From Phyllostachys edulis (lineage: Eukaryota > Streptophyta > Magnoliopsida > Poales > Poaceae), in NCBI GenBank assembly GCA_036346405.1, contig CM070554.1:41778204-41842203 (forward strand): a stretch of 64,000 nucleotides of DNA, given 5' to 3'. Below the pieces are notes generated by a model, which saw only the letters and a program-made list of their open reading frames with translations, did not search any database and had not been told where the DNA came from. The position numbers were made by a program, and so were the translations under genes. How positions within the stretch are numbered: the first letter of the stretch is position 1; each line of letters begins with the position of its first letter. Shown one piece after another: positions 35,376 through 46,284 of the stretch.

Positions 35376-35386
35376 AAGGTGGAGAT
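35376..35386 (+). other. Polypurine tract of the Tork-like copia element
   Basis: AAGGTGGAGAT directly precedes the 3' LTR TGTTAATATTTGG. Confidence 0.8.
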
Positions 35387-35662
35387 TGTTAATATTTGGA
35401 TCCGTATGTGATCCGAATTTCTAGTATGGAAGTATCTGGAATATGCTATATTAGCGGATTAGTTTCCTACTTGGACTCTAAGTCCTTTTACCCCTTTATA
35501 TACCTCTTGTAAGCCGCACGGGAGAGAGACGTCTCATTGTAATCCCCTGCGTTTTGTAATCGCTCGTCATATAGTGATCATCACCGGCTGGCGCCCGTGG
35601 TTTTTTCCCGCAAGGGTTTTCCATGTAAAATTTGTGTCTCCTTTGTCCCTATTTTTCTAACA
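35387..35662 (+). repeat. 3' LTR of the Tork-like copia element
   Basis: This LTR begins TGTTAATATTTGG and ends TTCTAACA, keeping canonical TG...CA. It has six extra bases (CTAAGT region near 35480) relative to the 5' LTR. Confidence 0.9.
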
Positions 35663-35935
35663 CTCCCTTATGCATGAAAGTATACCGATTGGACCTCCCT
35701 TGATGAGTAGCATTGTGACAAATTGCCATGGACATCCTAATAGTAGGTGACACACATGCATCGGTACCACGTCACACTCCACCTTATCAACATAGCCATC
35801 AATAGAAAAAGACACTATAACCTTGTGCGTAATTTTGAGCTTACCAACATTATGTAGCCATTGCATGTCATGTGGCTTAGGATGTCTCCAAGTGGTCAAC
35901 GAGAGTGCATCAACCACAGCCTTGATGATAACATT

Positions 35936-36038
35936 GGTGTAGCTTTCTCCATCAAACACAAGCTTGCATATTTAGCCCTTGATCTTGCATTCTATTTGGA
36001 ACTATCATCATTGGTGTAGCTTCCTCCATCAAACACAA
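35936..36038. repeat. Tandem duplication, 77-bp unit, split by the copia insertion
   Basis: GTGTAGCTT-CTCCATCAAACACAA starts at 35936 and recurs 77 bases later. The second unit resumes after the insertion at 44655 (CACAAGCTTGCATATTTAGCCC). Before the copia inserted, the site held two tandem copies. Confidence 0.85.
36034..36038. repeat. Target site duplication CACAA, left copy
   Basis: CACAA precedes the left LTR and follows the right LTR at 44655-44659. Confidence 0.9.
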
Positions 36039-38099
36039 TGTTGGACCGAAAAGGCGACTAGAGGGGAGAGGGGGGTGGGGGTGAATAGGAGCACGATCAC
36101 TTTTTCTCCTAGATCGGATTCAACAAGTTTTCACTCCAATAGCTATGGAAGCTACGAAGATCAAAGTACAAGAACAGCGGAAGACTTGTATTGAATCCAA
36201 TCGAAACCCCGAAGCAAAACAACCAAAATTACCAAAAACTCAATTCACAATGAGTTGGGCGGTCAGACCTCTCAACCTAGTGGTCTGACCTCCCCATGGG
36301 GCGGTTTGACCTCTCAAATGGGCGGTCTAACTTCCAGCCTGATGAACAGTGAAATCAGCCCGAACTTCCAAAACACAAAATGGTCTAACTTTTGATTCGT
36401 GACTCCAAACCTTACCAAACTTGAGTCATACCTTCTCTAGGATGTCAGGAACCTATTCCAATCAACGATCGTGAAGATCATTGTCAAAGTTCCGACCTTT
36501 TTCCGTTTGAGTGAAGGTTGCTCCAAAACCGAGTCAAAACGAAAACGTGATCTAAAAGCTTGCTCGTGGGTGATTAATAATCAAGATGATCCTAGATGTA
36601 ATCCCACATGTCACAGCAAGCCAGTACAGGGGCAGAAACCAAAGGAAAACGGAGGAATCAAAGAAAGCCCTAAAATCACAAAATAGAGAGCAAGAACACA
36701 AAGAGACTCATCTTTGAGAAATCATGCATAGATTGATTTGAGATTATTGTTGGTTTACAGCCACTCCATCCAAGAGGACAAAGACTCAACACATGAGCAC
36801 AAAATCAAATCCAACTCTCTAGCACCCTAACCTCCCACTATCTTCTCCCTAAGCACCAAAGGCAAACTAGAGTTTCATAAAAGAAAGGGTTGGAGAGGTG
36901 CAGCTAGCACCCTCCTCTATTTATAGTGGAGGCTAGACCTTCTAGAAGAGTATTCCTATTGGGCCCCCGTTAAGCCCACACACAAACGGGTTTAACTCAC
37001 GCACGTATTTTAAAGCGCCGTCTTCATCTCCTCTTGACCTAATCCGCTTCTCCTTGCGCCGTCTTGTGCTGCGGGTTGGCAAAAGGTCACTAAGGCGGTA
37101 TTTAGGTGAAATTACCAAAATACCCCTTCTCGATATTTTTCCAAGGACCGAGTCCCATCTTTGTGAAGCACTCATCATGCTTCGCCACATGTAGGTTGAT
37201 CAACGACTCTCATCATGTCGGCAACTCTCTCCCATCTAGCTCCCACTGAAACCACCATGGCACTTGTACCGACCCCTCGCACCGCTTGATCCAACCCGTC
37301 GCACCGAACTGCCCGTTCAGTCATCCTTATCCAATTTGCGCCATGCTTGAATCCATTGACCTCACCCGGCATCCCCGATCGTTCTGGACCTCAGCTCTCC
37401 AAGCCTAGTCCCGATCATCCTCGCCGTTGACCGTCATTGACCTCCAAGCAACCTGCACAACAATAGACCAAGAAATCGATTCCGGGAATAAGTTCTTCGC
37501 AACTTGACCCACGTTAGTCAAAACATGCATCATGCAACACATATGCACTGAAACCCATGAATATGAGCTAACCAAACAATCATCACCACCAAGTTGGCCG
37601 ATGAACAAGTCAAAACTGGTCTGACCGCCACCCTTGGCCAGTCTGACCGCCCAACTGGGACTTAGCCAACTTTTCTCCCTAAAAATCTGAAACCTTCTAG
37701 AAATTTCAAACGAATAGAACTTTTGACTCGAAATTCCAAAAATTATAAGACCAAGTGTAGGAGAATCCTCTCTCTTGCCTACACTCTCTATTTTTGGCCT
37801 AGCTTCAAAACTCAAAATCTATATTGGCCGGTCAGACCGCCACCCATTGGCCGGTCTGACCACCAGCCACTTAGCTTGAGCCTGACTAGAGGCCTGGCCG
37901 GTCTGACCACCAAAGTGGCCGGCCTGGCCGGTCAGACCCACACAGGCAGGTCTGACTGCCACACATTGGCTGGTCTGACCGCTTGAGACCTGACAGCAAT
38001 TTGAACTTCGCCGAAAACGCGTGAATCAACAAACATTCAACGCCATTGCCAATTGTATCATCATCCTAAGATCGTGAGTATATCCCCATGATATCCACA
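36039..38099 (-). repeat. 3' LTR of the Sirevirus-like copia element (2061 bp)
   Basis: The LTR runs TGTTGGACC to GATATCCACA. It contains about a dozen copies of a near-palindromic GGTCTGACC / GGTCAGACC motif (for example 36264, 36285, 37613, 37639, 37828, 37851, 37904 and 37933). It also has an internal minus-strand TATA box CTATAAATAG at 36918-36927. Confidence 0.9.
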
Positions 38100-38110
38100 A
38101 TCTCCCCCTT
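38100..38110 (-). other. Polypurine tract of the Sirevirus-like element
   Basis: The minus strand reads CAAGGGGGAGAT directly before the 3' LTR. Similar tracts occur near 38435 and 38530. Confidence 0.75.
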
Positions 38111-38560
38111 GATGAAAACATTGGCAATCTCCTCAAAAATGCAAATTGGAGGTTTGAAAATGAAAATACTCTCGTTTTCGCGCAAAGGCACAACTTGGTC
38201 CAAATGCAAGAGAAAGCAATGGAAATGACCAAGCCGGCTTCAGAATAGCATAGGCAAGTGAGATCGAGCAAAAGAATGCAAGAATGCTTCAATATTCAGA
38301 AAGGAGTCAAAATTCTCACTTAAGGTCCATATGGAAGAACAATTGTTCAAATTGACCTTTGATCATTGTGAGGATCTAAGAATTGCAATTCAGGTTCAGA
38401 AATGACAATAAGATCATAAGAATGCAAATGAAATGCTCCCCCTCATTATGATAATTATTTTTTCAAGAAAATTTCATTTTCTCCCTTTTCCTCCAAATAG
38501 CTCCCCTTTTAATATTTTTGTTATATCTTCTCCCCCTTTGACAATGGAGTCATCAAAGAA
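38111..38560. other. Non-coding 3' region of the Sirevirus-like element
   Basis: This is the stretch where RT and RNase H would be expected. It has no RT motif on either strand. It contains two purine-tract-like motifs (CTCCCCCT at about 38434 and 38531) and AT-rich text. Confidence 0.65.
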
Positions 38561-39850
38561 TCACGCCTTCCTCTCATCCAGAAATGACCAAGCTGGCTTC
38601 AGAATAGCATGTGATATATCGCGGGGTTCAAAAGAAGCTACAAATGCAAAATGAGAGAAGAGACTCGGATCATGATACATGGAGCGAGTGACTCGCTCAT
38701 AAAGATTACCAATCATCTAATCCGAAGGATGCTGCTTCTGAATGTGCAGTGGAGTGCCTGGGGGAGATAACATCTCCTCAACCTCCGCAGGTACTGCTGA
38801 TGATGAAGATGTAGCAGGAGCCTCAATTGGAGGTGAAGCAATCGTAGCAGGTTCTGGAGCTTGGACAGGAGCATCAGTAACAGGTGGAGAAGTAGTATCA
38901 AGCTCATCCTCATCTTCTTCAACAAAAATGCTCTATGTCACCTGTATGTCACCTAAAACATCTCATCTAGCTCTAGGGCTAGTCTCATCAAAAGTGACAT
39001 TGCATGTCTTCTGGACAATGTTAGTTTCAACATTAAAGACCCGAAAACCCCTCGAATGAGCAGGATAACCAAAAAATAAACCATCACAAGTCCTTGATTC
39101 AAATTTATCTAGGTTTCATATCTTGAGAATAAAACACTTGGATCCAAAGACTCGAAAGTGAGAGACAGAGGGTTTTCTACCAAATCAAAGCTCATAAGAA
39201 GTCTTGCCCAAAAACGATCTCGAGAAGATATTGTTTGAAATATGGCAAGCTGTAGCGATAGCTTCGGCCCAAAACCTCCTCGGTATGCTATACTCATCTA
39301 GTATCGTCCTAGGCATCTCGACTAAAGTCTTGTTCTTCCTTTCCATAACGCCATTTTGTTGAGGGACGTGTGGAGAAGAGAACTGATACTTAATACTGCG
39401 CTCAGCACAAAAAGAGGCAAAAGAAGTATTCTTAAACTCCGTGCCATTGTCACTGCGAATTACTCTCAAGGCACCAGGAAGCTCAAAAGCCAAGCGAAGA
39501 ATAAGATTATGATAATGATCAAAAGCTTCATCCTTCGAAGCAAGAAAGAACACCCAAGAATATCTTGAAAAATCATCGACTATGATAAGAATGTACCATT
39601 TGCCACCGACTGACCGAACCCTAGTAGGACCAACAGTATCCATGTGAAGCAACTGTCCCGGTCCGTCAGTCATGACCATAGTCAATGAATGGTGTGAGGC
39701 GGCAACTTGCTTGCCATGCCTCTGTAGCTATATCTGAGATCCTTGATGACTTTGAGTTTAGGCAAACCTCTCATGAGATCAAGGCCGCTAACTCACGTAA
39801 AATGATCAAAACCAATGTGCCCTAAACATCGGTGCCAAAGCTAGATATCA
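38561..39850 (-). pseudogene. Integrase of the Sirevirus-like copia element
   Basis: Read from 39850: HRCLGHIGFDHF (zinc-binding HHCC region), stops, then an open frame 39685-39185 with LLHMDTVGPTRV, LIIVDDFSRYSWVFFL, VIRSDNGTEFKN (second Asp) and QQNGVMERKNKTL (catalytic Glu). A copia-specific C-terminal region follows (near 39100-38800, LDKFES and similar), out of frame in places. The protein peters out near 38561 at the point where RT should start. Integration activity would be lost to the stops near 39720-39780. Confidence 0.85.
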
Positions 39851-40293
39851 GAAGAAAATGCAACTAAACATTTGAGAGATCCACCAAGAGATTCAGAAAA
39901 ACCAGCTCCAAAAATTCTACTAACTCTAGAAATTCCAAAAACAAGCTCACCGGCAGAATCAAGCACACGACATGCATTTTTCTTAAAACGAGTTTCGTAG
40001 CCATCATCAAGAAGCTGCGAAACAGAAAGCAAGTTGTACCTTAGCTTGTCCATAAGAGTGACGTCCTTCAGGATGAATCTGTCATTCACCCTGATCGATC
40101 TCGTTCCTTCAATTTGCCCTTGTGTATCATCTCCAAAGGTGATGAAGTCATCACCCGTCGATCGCGTGAAGGAAGTGAACCATCTTGAGTCTCCGATCAT
40201 GTGGCGTGAACAGCCAGAGTCGACGAGCCATGTGTTCTTCCTCCTTCCGCGGCGATCCTGAAAATCAAGGCACAAAAGATCGATGTGTCTCAA
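39841..40293 (-). pseudogene. Protease of the Sirevirus-like copia element
   Basis: The minus-strand frame carries TWLVDSGCSRHMIGD, the aspartic-protease active site D-S-G of copia elements, followed by GTRSIRVNDRFILKDVTLMDKLRYNLLSVSQLLDDG, the usual conserved tail. It is open over 150 residues, lies between the gag zinc knuckle and integrase, and would process the polyprotein. It is not joined to gag in one frame: stops lie between 40293 and 40432. Confidence 0.85.
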
Positions 40294-40431
40294 TACTAGG
40301 GTTAGTTAGACATGACTTGGGAACCCAGTATGAGACACACGTCTGCGAGTAGTATGCAAAGCAGAAGTGCTATCCTTGATCTTATTTAAAGTTCTATTAT
40401 GAGCAATGGTTATACGAATATGAGATGCATC

Positions 40432-42577
40432 CTATCCAGGAACATGATGATGATGAGCATGCGCAACAAATCCTAGACCAGGCTTCTTCTTTTCTATGTG
40501 ACCATGTCTCATAAAAGCTCTAGGTTGATTAGATGAAATTCTAGCAATATTTTTCTTAGCATTCTTCAACCTACGCCAACAGAACTCAACCAAATGTCCA
40601 CTCTTCTTGCAATAGGTGCAATGGTATTTGGTACCACTGGGAGAAGCACCTTTTGACTCAAAAGAAGGTTGGATAAAACCTGCAGATTTGAAAATTATTT
40701 TTACAGGTTGGGTTGTGAATTCAACTAAGCCATTTTCCATGACCTGAATGACATTAGGCTTCGATTTGTCCTAGGCAGAGTTGTATCCTAACCCTTGCTT
40801 CTTATAAGGAGTTTTAAACGTGTCTAGAATTATGTCTAATTGTTTCTTACCTTTAGAGAATTTTTCTAGTGTGTCCTTAAGGTAAATATTTTCTTTTCCA
40901 AAGTTAACACATGATTCATAAGTTTTGGCCTTAATGGCTCTAGCATGTTTCTCCTTAAGAAAAGCAACTGCAAGCTTATAGGCTGCACATGAGGCACAAG
41001 GTGTAGACTCAATTGTGTCCTTAAGCTTGGCATATTTAGCTCTAACTGCTTCTAAAATGTCCTTAACTTCATGTGCACGTTCTAAGCAGAAAGAGCAAAA
41101 GCTAGATTCAAACTTATCAGAAGCAACCAACTTACTAGACTCTAAGTATTTTTCATAGGGAGCATATTTGACATCAATTAGCTCAGTCCTAGCATTTTCA
41201 AGTTGGTGCAAAGCAATATCATGAGCAGATTGCAGTTTAGCAAATTCAGAGTGTAGAGCATGGCAAGATAAACATTTATCAGATTTAAGAGTCTTAGCAT
41301 TTATAAGTTCTAAAGTCAAATTATCTACTTGTGACTCTAAGTCCTTGTTCCTAGACATGGTAAACTCTAAATCCTTATCCTGACTCATGAGTTGCTCAAA
41401 CATAGTGTCGCATCTAGCAGAAAGAACATCATAGGATGGAGGTACCTCATCGTTATCATCGGCGTCGACAGAGTCGACCATGAAGCATATACCGGTGAAG
41501 TCCTTGGCCTTCCCTTTCTTGTCTTGAGGGAGCTCCTCCTCCTTGTCCTCCTCACTCCCGGAGTCCGCATCGCTCATAGATTGCTCTCCAAAAGCGGCAA
41601 GGACCCGGTGAGTAGCCTTCATGAGCTTGGCAGCATCATACTTGGTCTTGCTCCCGTGAGGCTTCTTCCAAGTAGGCTTCTCATCCTTATAGTTTCCCTT
41701 ACCTTTCAGCTTGGGGTCAGCTTGGGGCAGTTTGCCCGGATATGATATAGCTCTCCATACTCATAGCACGTCACAGGGCCACCTCTCTTCTTGTTTCTAA
41801 CATTGTTATAGGCCCGTGTGACTTTCTTGGTTAAAAGAGATAAATCAGCCTTAGGGAGACTCTCAAACTCTTCTTCTTGAATTGCAAGTAAACACGCAAG
41901 AGAAAAATCCAGAAGAAGACTCAGAAGAACCATCAGAAGTTCTTTTCAGAGGATTAGCTACCAAAGCCATGTTATCCTTCTTAGGAAGACTGCCTCTCTT
42001 GATCTCATGAGTCTTGAGCTTGCTATAAAGTAGCTCCAAAGTGAGACTAGAGAGATCGACATTCTCCTCAATGACAGTAGCCTTCATCTCCCACTCCTTG
42101 GTGTTGATTGCAGCCAAGAGGTGGGTGGCATTCTCAGATTGAGAGTACTCAATGTCAACAGCTCTCATCTGATTGATCACCTTGTTAAAGCGAGTAAAAA
42201 CTTCATCGATGCTCTCGCCAGGACGTATCTCGAATTTGTTATACTCTCGCTTGTAGACCGTCTGGTGCACTTGCTTGATCTGGGACGATCCCTCATGGTA
42301 AGTTTCAAGGGTGTGCCAAATCTCATGTGCGGTCTCAAGGTTGCAAATCCTATCGTACTCTCGCCTACCAAGCCCAAAGATATAGGAGATTCTTAGTTTT
42401 ATGGTTGTTTGCCAAGAGGGTCATTGGTGACGAAGCAACCTCGGGCAAAACGAGCGGAGCTCGAACAACCTCCCATATAGCTTGTCCTTCGCTCTGAAGA
42501 AAGACTCGCATGCGATTATTCCAATAGGCATAGTCGAGCCCATCAAAGATATGCGGCTTGGTCGAGTACTTATCCAT
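40432..42577 (-). pseudogene. gag of the Sirevirus-like copia element, in pieces
   Basis: The likely start at 42577 gives MDKYSTKPHIFDGLDYAYWN, then broken frames: 42270-41863 (KREYNKFEIRPGESIDEVFTRF), a zinc-knuckle-like CYEYGELYHIRANC near 41750 with one Cys lost, and a long coiled-coil region 41622-40771 (283 residues, many heptads). A proper CCHC knuckle CTYCKKSGHLVEFC lies near 40620. Length and coiled coil are unusual for most copia gags and typical of Sireviruses. Stops and shifts occur at about 42365, 41933 and 40771. Confidence 0.8.
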
Positions 42578-42621
42578 CGCTAAGTTCAGTGACCGGTTAA
42601 GATCAAGATTGAACTAACCGG

Positions 42622-42633
42622 GCTCTGATATCA
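42622..42633 (-). other. Primer binding site of the Sirevirus-like copia element
   Basis: The minus strand reads TGATATCAGAGC just inside the 5' LTR, one base from the initiator-Met site TGGTATCAGAGC. Confidence 0.85.
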
Positions 42634-42635
42634 CT

Positions 42636-44654
42636 TGTTGGACTGAAAAGACGACTAGAGGGGGGATGGAGGGTGAATAGGAGTATGATCACTTTTTCTC
42701 CAAGATCGGATTCAACAAGTTTTCACTCCAATAGCTATGGAAGCCATGGAGATTAAAGTACAAGCACAGCGGAAGACTTGTATTGAATCCAATCGAAACT
42801 CCGAAGTAAAACAACCAAAATTACCAAAAACTCAATTCACAATGAGTTGGGTGGTCAGACCTCTTAGCCTAGCGGTCTAACCTCTCCATGGGGCGGTCAG
42901 ACCTCTCAAATGGGCGGTTTGACCTCCAGCCTGATGAACAGTGAAATCAGCCCGAACTTCCAAAACACAAAATGGTCTAACTTTTGATTCGTGACTCCAA
43001 ACCTTACCAAACTTGAGACATACCTTCTCTAGGATGTCAGGAACCTATTCCAATCAACGATCGTGAAGATCATTGTCAAAGTTCTGACATTTTTCCGTTT
43101 GAGTGAAGGTTGCTCCAAAACCGAGTCAAAACGAAAACGTGATCCAAAAGCTTGCTCGTGGGTGATTGATGATCAAGATGATCCTAGATGTAATCCCACA
43201 TGTCACAGCAAGCCAGAACAGGGGCAGAAACCAAAGGAAAATGGAGGAATCAAAGAAAGCCCCAAAATCACAAAATAGAGAGTAAGAACACAAAGAGAGT
43301 CATCTTTGAGAAATTATGCATAGATTGATTTGAGATTGTTTTTGGTTTACAACAACTCCATCCAGGAGGATAAAGACTCAACATATGAGCACGAAATCAA
43401 ATCCAACTCTCTAGAACCCTAACCTCCCACTATCCTCTCCCTAAGCACCAAAGGCAAACTAGGGTTTCACAAAAGAAAGAGTTGGAGTGGTGCAGCCAGC
43501 ACCCTCCTCTATTTATAGTGGAGGCTAGACCTTCTAGAAGAGTATTCCTATTGGGCACCCATTAAGCCCACACACAAACGGGTTTATCTCACGCACGTAT
43601 TTTAAAGCGCCGTCTTCATCTCCTCTTGACCTAATCCGCTTCTCCTTGCGCCGTCTTGCGCCGCGGGTTGGCAAAAGGTCACCAAGGCGGTATTTAGGTG
43701 AAATTACCAAAATACCCTTCTCGATCTTTATCCAAAGATCGAGTCCCATCTTCATGAAGCACTCTTCATGCTTCGCGACGTGTAGGTTGATCAACGACTC
43801 TCATCATGTCGGCAAGTCTCGCCCATCCGGCTCTCACCGAAACCACCATGACACTTACACCGACCCCCGCGTCGCTTGATCCAACCCGTCGCACCGAACT
43901 ACCCGTTCAGTTATCCTTGTCCAATTTGCGCCATACTTGAATCCATTGACCTCACCCGGCATTCCCGATTGTTCTGGACCTCAGCTCTCCAAGCCCAGTC
44001 CCGATCATCCTCGCCGTTGACCTCCAAGCAACCTGCACAACAATAGACCGAGAAATCGATTCTGGGAACAAGTTCTTCGCAACTTGACCCACGTTAGTCA
44101 AAACATGCATCATGCAACACATACGCACTGAATCCCATGAATATGACCTAACCAAATAATCATCGCCACCGAGTTGGCTGATGAACAAGTCAAAACAGGT
44201 CTGACCGCCACACTTGGCCGGTCTGACCGCCCAGCTGGGACTTAGCCAAATTTTCTCCCTAAAAATCTGAAACCTTCTGGAAATTTCAAACGAATAGAAC
44301 TTTTGACTCGAAGCTCCAAAAATTATGAGACCAAGTGTAGGAGAATCCCCTCTCTTGCCTACACCCTCTATTTTTTTTTGCCCAGCTTCAAAACTCAAAA
44401 TCTATATTGGCCGGTCAGACCGCCACCCATTGGCCGGTCTGACCGCCAGCCACTTAGCCTGAGCCTAACTAGAGGCCTGGCCAGTCTGACCGCCACACAG
44501 GCTGGTCTGATTGCCACACATTAGTTGGTCTGACCGCCTGAGACCTGACAGCAATTTGAACTTCGCCGAAAACGCGTGAATCGACAAACCTTCAACGCCA
44601 TTGCCAATTGAATCATCATCCCAAGATCGTGAGTATGTCCCCATGATATCCACA
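42636..44654 (-). repeat. 5' LTR of the Sirevirus-like copia element (2019 bp)
   Basis: This LTR is homologous over its full length to 36039-38099. It ends GATATCCACA, followed by the CACAA duplication. The promoter TATA box (minus strand CTATAAATAG) lies at 43509-43518. The repeated GGTCTGACC motif is present but fewer copies remain near the right end. Confidence 0.9.
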
Positions 44655-46268
44655 CACAAGCTTGCATATTTAGCCCTTGATCTTGCATTCTATTTGGAAC
44701 ACTCCTCGACGTCGCCCCTTCTCCACAATCGTTGTGTTATCACGGTCAACCTTCTAGGTCATCATCCTAATGCCGGTATCGTAGTGACAATTGTCAACAT
44801 TGTCTTCTTGTACCTTTTGAGCTAGCAGATTCTTAGATGCTTCAACTTGATCAAAAGTAGGGCCCGACACAAAACGAGTGTCCTCATACTCCATCTCTGA
44901 TTTTTCACTTCCCTCACTCTCTGAAAAATAATTTCCTTCATTAGTGAGCAACACCTTCTTTAATTTGCACAATCTTTCATCATGTGTCCCGTGCCTTTGC
45001 ACTTATAGCACTCAATATCCCGAGTTCTAGCGGTAGAGAATGCACTAGAATCTGCTTTGGGTGCCTCCTCGCCCATTGTGCTTACTTCCCTTGATGTTTC
45101 CTTATATGTAGCCCCAATCGGTGTAGTGGATGCACCCGGTTTGGAACTTGAACCAACTTCTCCCTCATGTGAATTGGTGCGCCTCCAATTGCTAGAACTG
45201 GTACCACCACCTCAAACTTGTGTGTCGTGCACCCACTGTTCATTATGCTTCACTTGGTGAAGTAGCTCTTGTACGAAGTTGTATTGCATCAAATCCTCCA
45301 AGTTTCTCACTTCATCATTCAGCCCTTCAAAGAAATGTGTCACAGTTGCCTCTGTGGACTCGCATGCACCTATACGGATCATAAGCACTTGCATCTCCTG
45401 ATAGTACTCACTCATCGTCTGGTAAAGCCGTCATAATTTTGTATGCAATGTCCTTGTATAATACGCTGGCACAAACCTCTCGCGCATGACTCGCTTCATC
45501 TCCTCCCATGTATGACGACGCTCCCTTGCATGGTTCAATTGATCCCACCAAATAATAGCGTATTCGGTGAATTCAATTAAAGCAACACGGACCTTCTTCT
45601 CCTTGGAGTAGTGGTGGTTGTCGAAAATCTGATTGACATGCATCTCGCACTCCAAGTAAGCCTCCAGATCAGCTCTGACCATGAACTCCGGTATGGATAT
45701 TTTGATTTTACCAAGATCATCGTCCTCGCATTCAGCACCTCCTCCAAGATGTTTTCCTTGTCCAGCACTATGGTGGTCAAAGAAATATCGCATCAGACGT
45801 CGCAGAAAACCTCCATAGCCATCAGACACGTTGTCATAAAAATTAGCGTCGTGGTACTGGTCATCATCGTTGGACATACCACATCTGCCCAGGCTTGGTG
45901 CATGCTTCTCCCGTATGCCAGCCCCTCCCAGTAGCAGTAGCTTCTCTTCCAAGCGATGAATCACTTCATGCAATTCAAGCATGTTCACAGCCGCCAACTG
46001 ACCGCCCTCTGTGATACGATCGTTGAGCATGTTCTAGACCTCCTGAATCCGTATGCCCAGAACATTGATGCCTTTATCAAAATTAGAGTGCATCACCTCC
46101 TCGCGGCGACAGAAGTAGCATGTGGTAGCCTCGAACTGAGCACATTGGTGTTAGAATAGCACCGTACGCAGGGGCCAGAACCACCTCCACCACATGATCC
46201 AAACCATGCTTTGATCCATGATTGCTTGCACTCGAGTTAACAAAAATCATGCGTGCCATGTGCAACAA
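44655..46268 (-). pseudogene. gag, zinc knuckle and start of protease of the old gypsy element
   Basis: The minus-strand frames 46268-46083 and 46030-45431 (one shift apart), then 45415-45212 after a stop at 45431, give gypsy gag: LGKIKISIPEFMVRADLEAY, HVNQIFDNHHYSKEKKVRVA, YAIIWWDQLNHARERRHTW and FVPAYYTRTLHTKL. A CCHC knuckle CYKCKGTGHMMKDC lies at about 44965-45010, followed by a stop. Protease begins at about 44700-44655 (KIKG..CKL) and continues at 36038. The stop at 45431 falls within the conserved gag core. Confidence 0.82.
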
Positions 46269-46269
46269 C

Positions 46270-46282
46270 GCTCTGATACCAA
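46270..46282 (-). other. Primer binding site of the old gypsy element
   Basis: The minus strand reads TTGGTATCAGAGC just inside the LTR boundary at 46285. Confidence 0.85.
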
Positions 46283-46284
46283 GA

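Larger units (their letters stand above)
30481..35662 (+). mobile_element. Tork-like Ty1/copia retrotransposon, full length, inactive
   Basis: LTRs at 30481-30750 and 35387-35662, a primer site, gag, protease, integrase, RT and RNase H in copia order, a polypurine tract and a CTCCC duplication define a 5182-bp element. By eye about 30 differences separate the LTRs over 270 bases (about 11%), nearly all transitions, so the insertion is old. The RNase H and gag motifs resemble the Tork group (Tnt1-like). Stops and frameshifts occur in every coding segment. Confidence 0.9.
35663..36038 (-). pseudogene. Protease region of the old gypsy element, left part
   Basis: The minus-strand frame 35959-35657 gives an aspartic-protease-like region: FDGESYTNVIIKAVVDALSL (usual D-S/G-G-S appears as DGES), HPKPHDMQWLHN, VSFSIDGYVDKVECDVVPM and HLLLGCPWQF. 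It is preceded by a tandem duplication of about 77 bases (35941 and 36018), and because 77 is not a multiple of three this shifts the frame. It is cut on the right by the copia insertion at 36039 and on the left by the Tork-like insertion. The upstream protein continues at 44655. Confidence 0.8.
36039..44654 (-). mobile_element. Copia element lacking RT and RNase H, probably Sirevirus-like
   Basis: Two LTRs of about 2 kb (36039-38099 and 42636-44654) flank a 4536-bp core in minus orientation: gag, zinc knuckles, protease and integrase. The order protease then integrase is copia. The frame after integrase runs into SFVASFEP-like text (FAFVASFEPRDISHAILKPAWSF, near 38560) and stops where RT should begin. 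Long LTRs, a long coiled-coil gag and several purine tracts before the 3' LTR (minus-strand AGGGGGAG near 38100, 38440 and 38535) fit Sireviruses. The element could move only with help. Confidence 0.82.
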
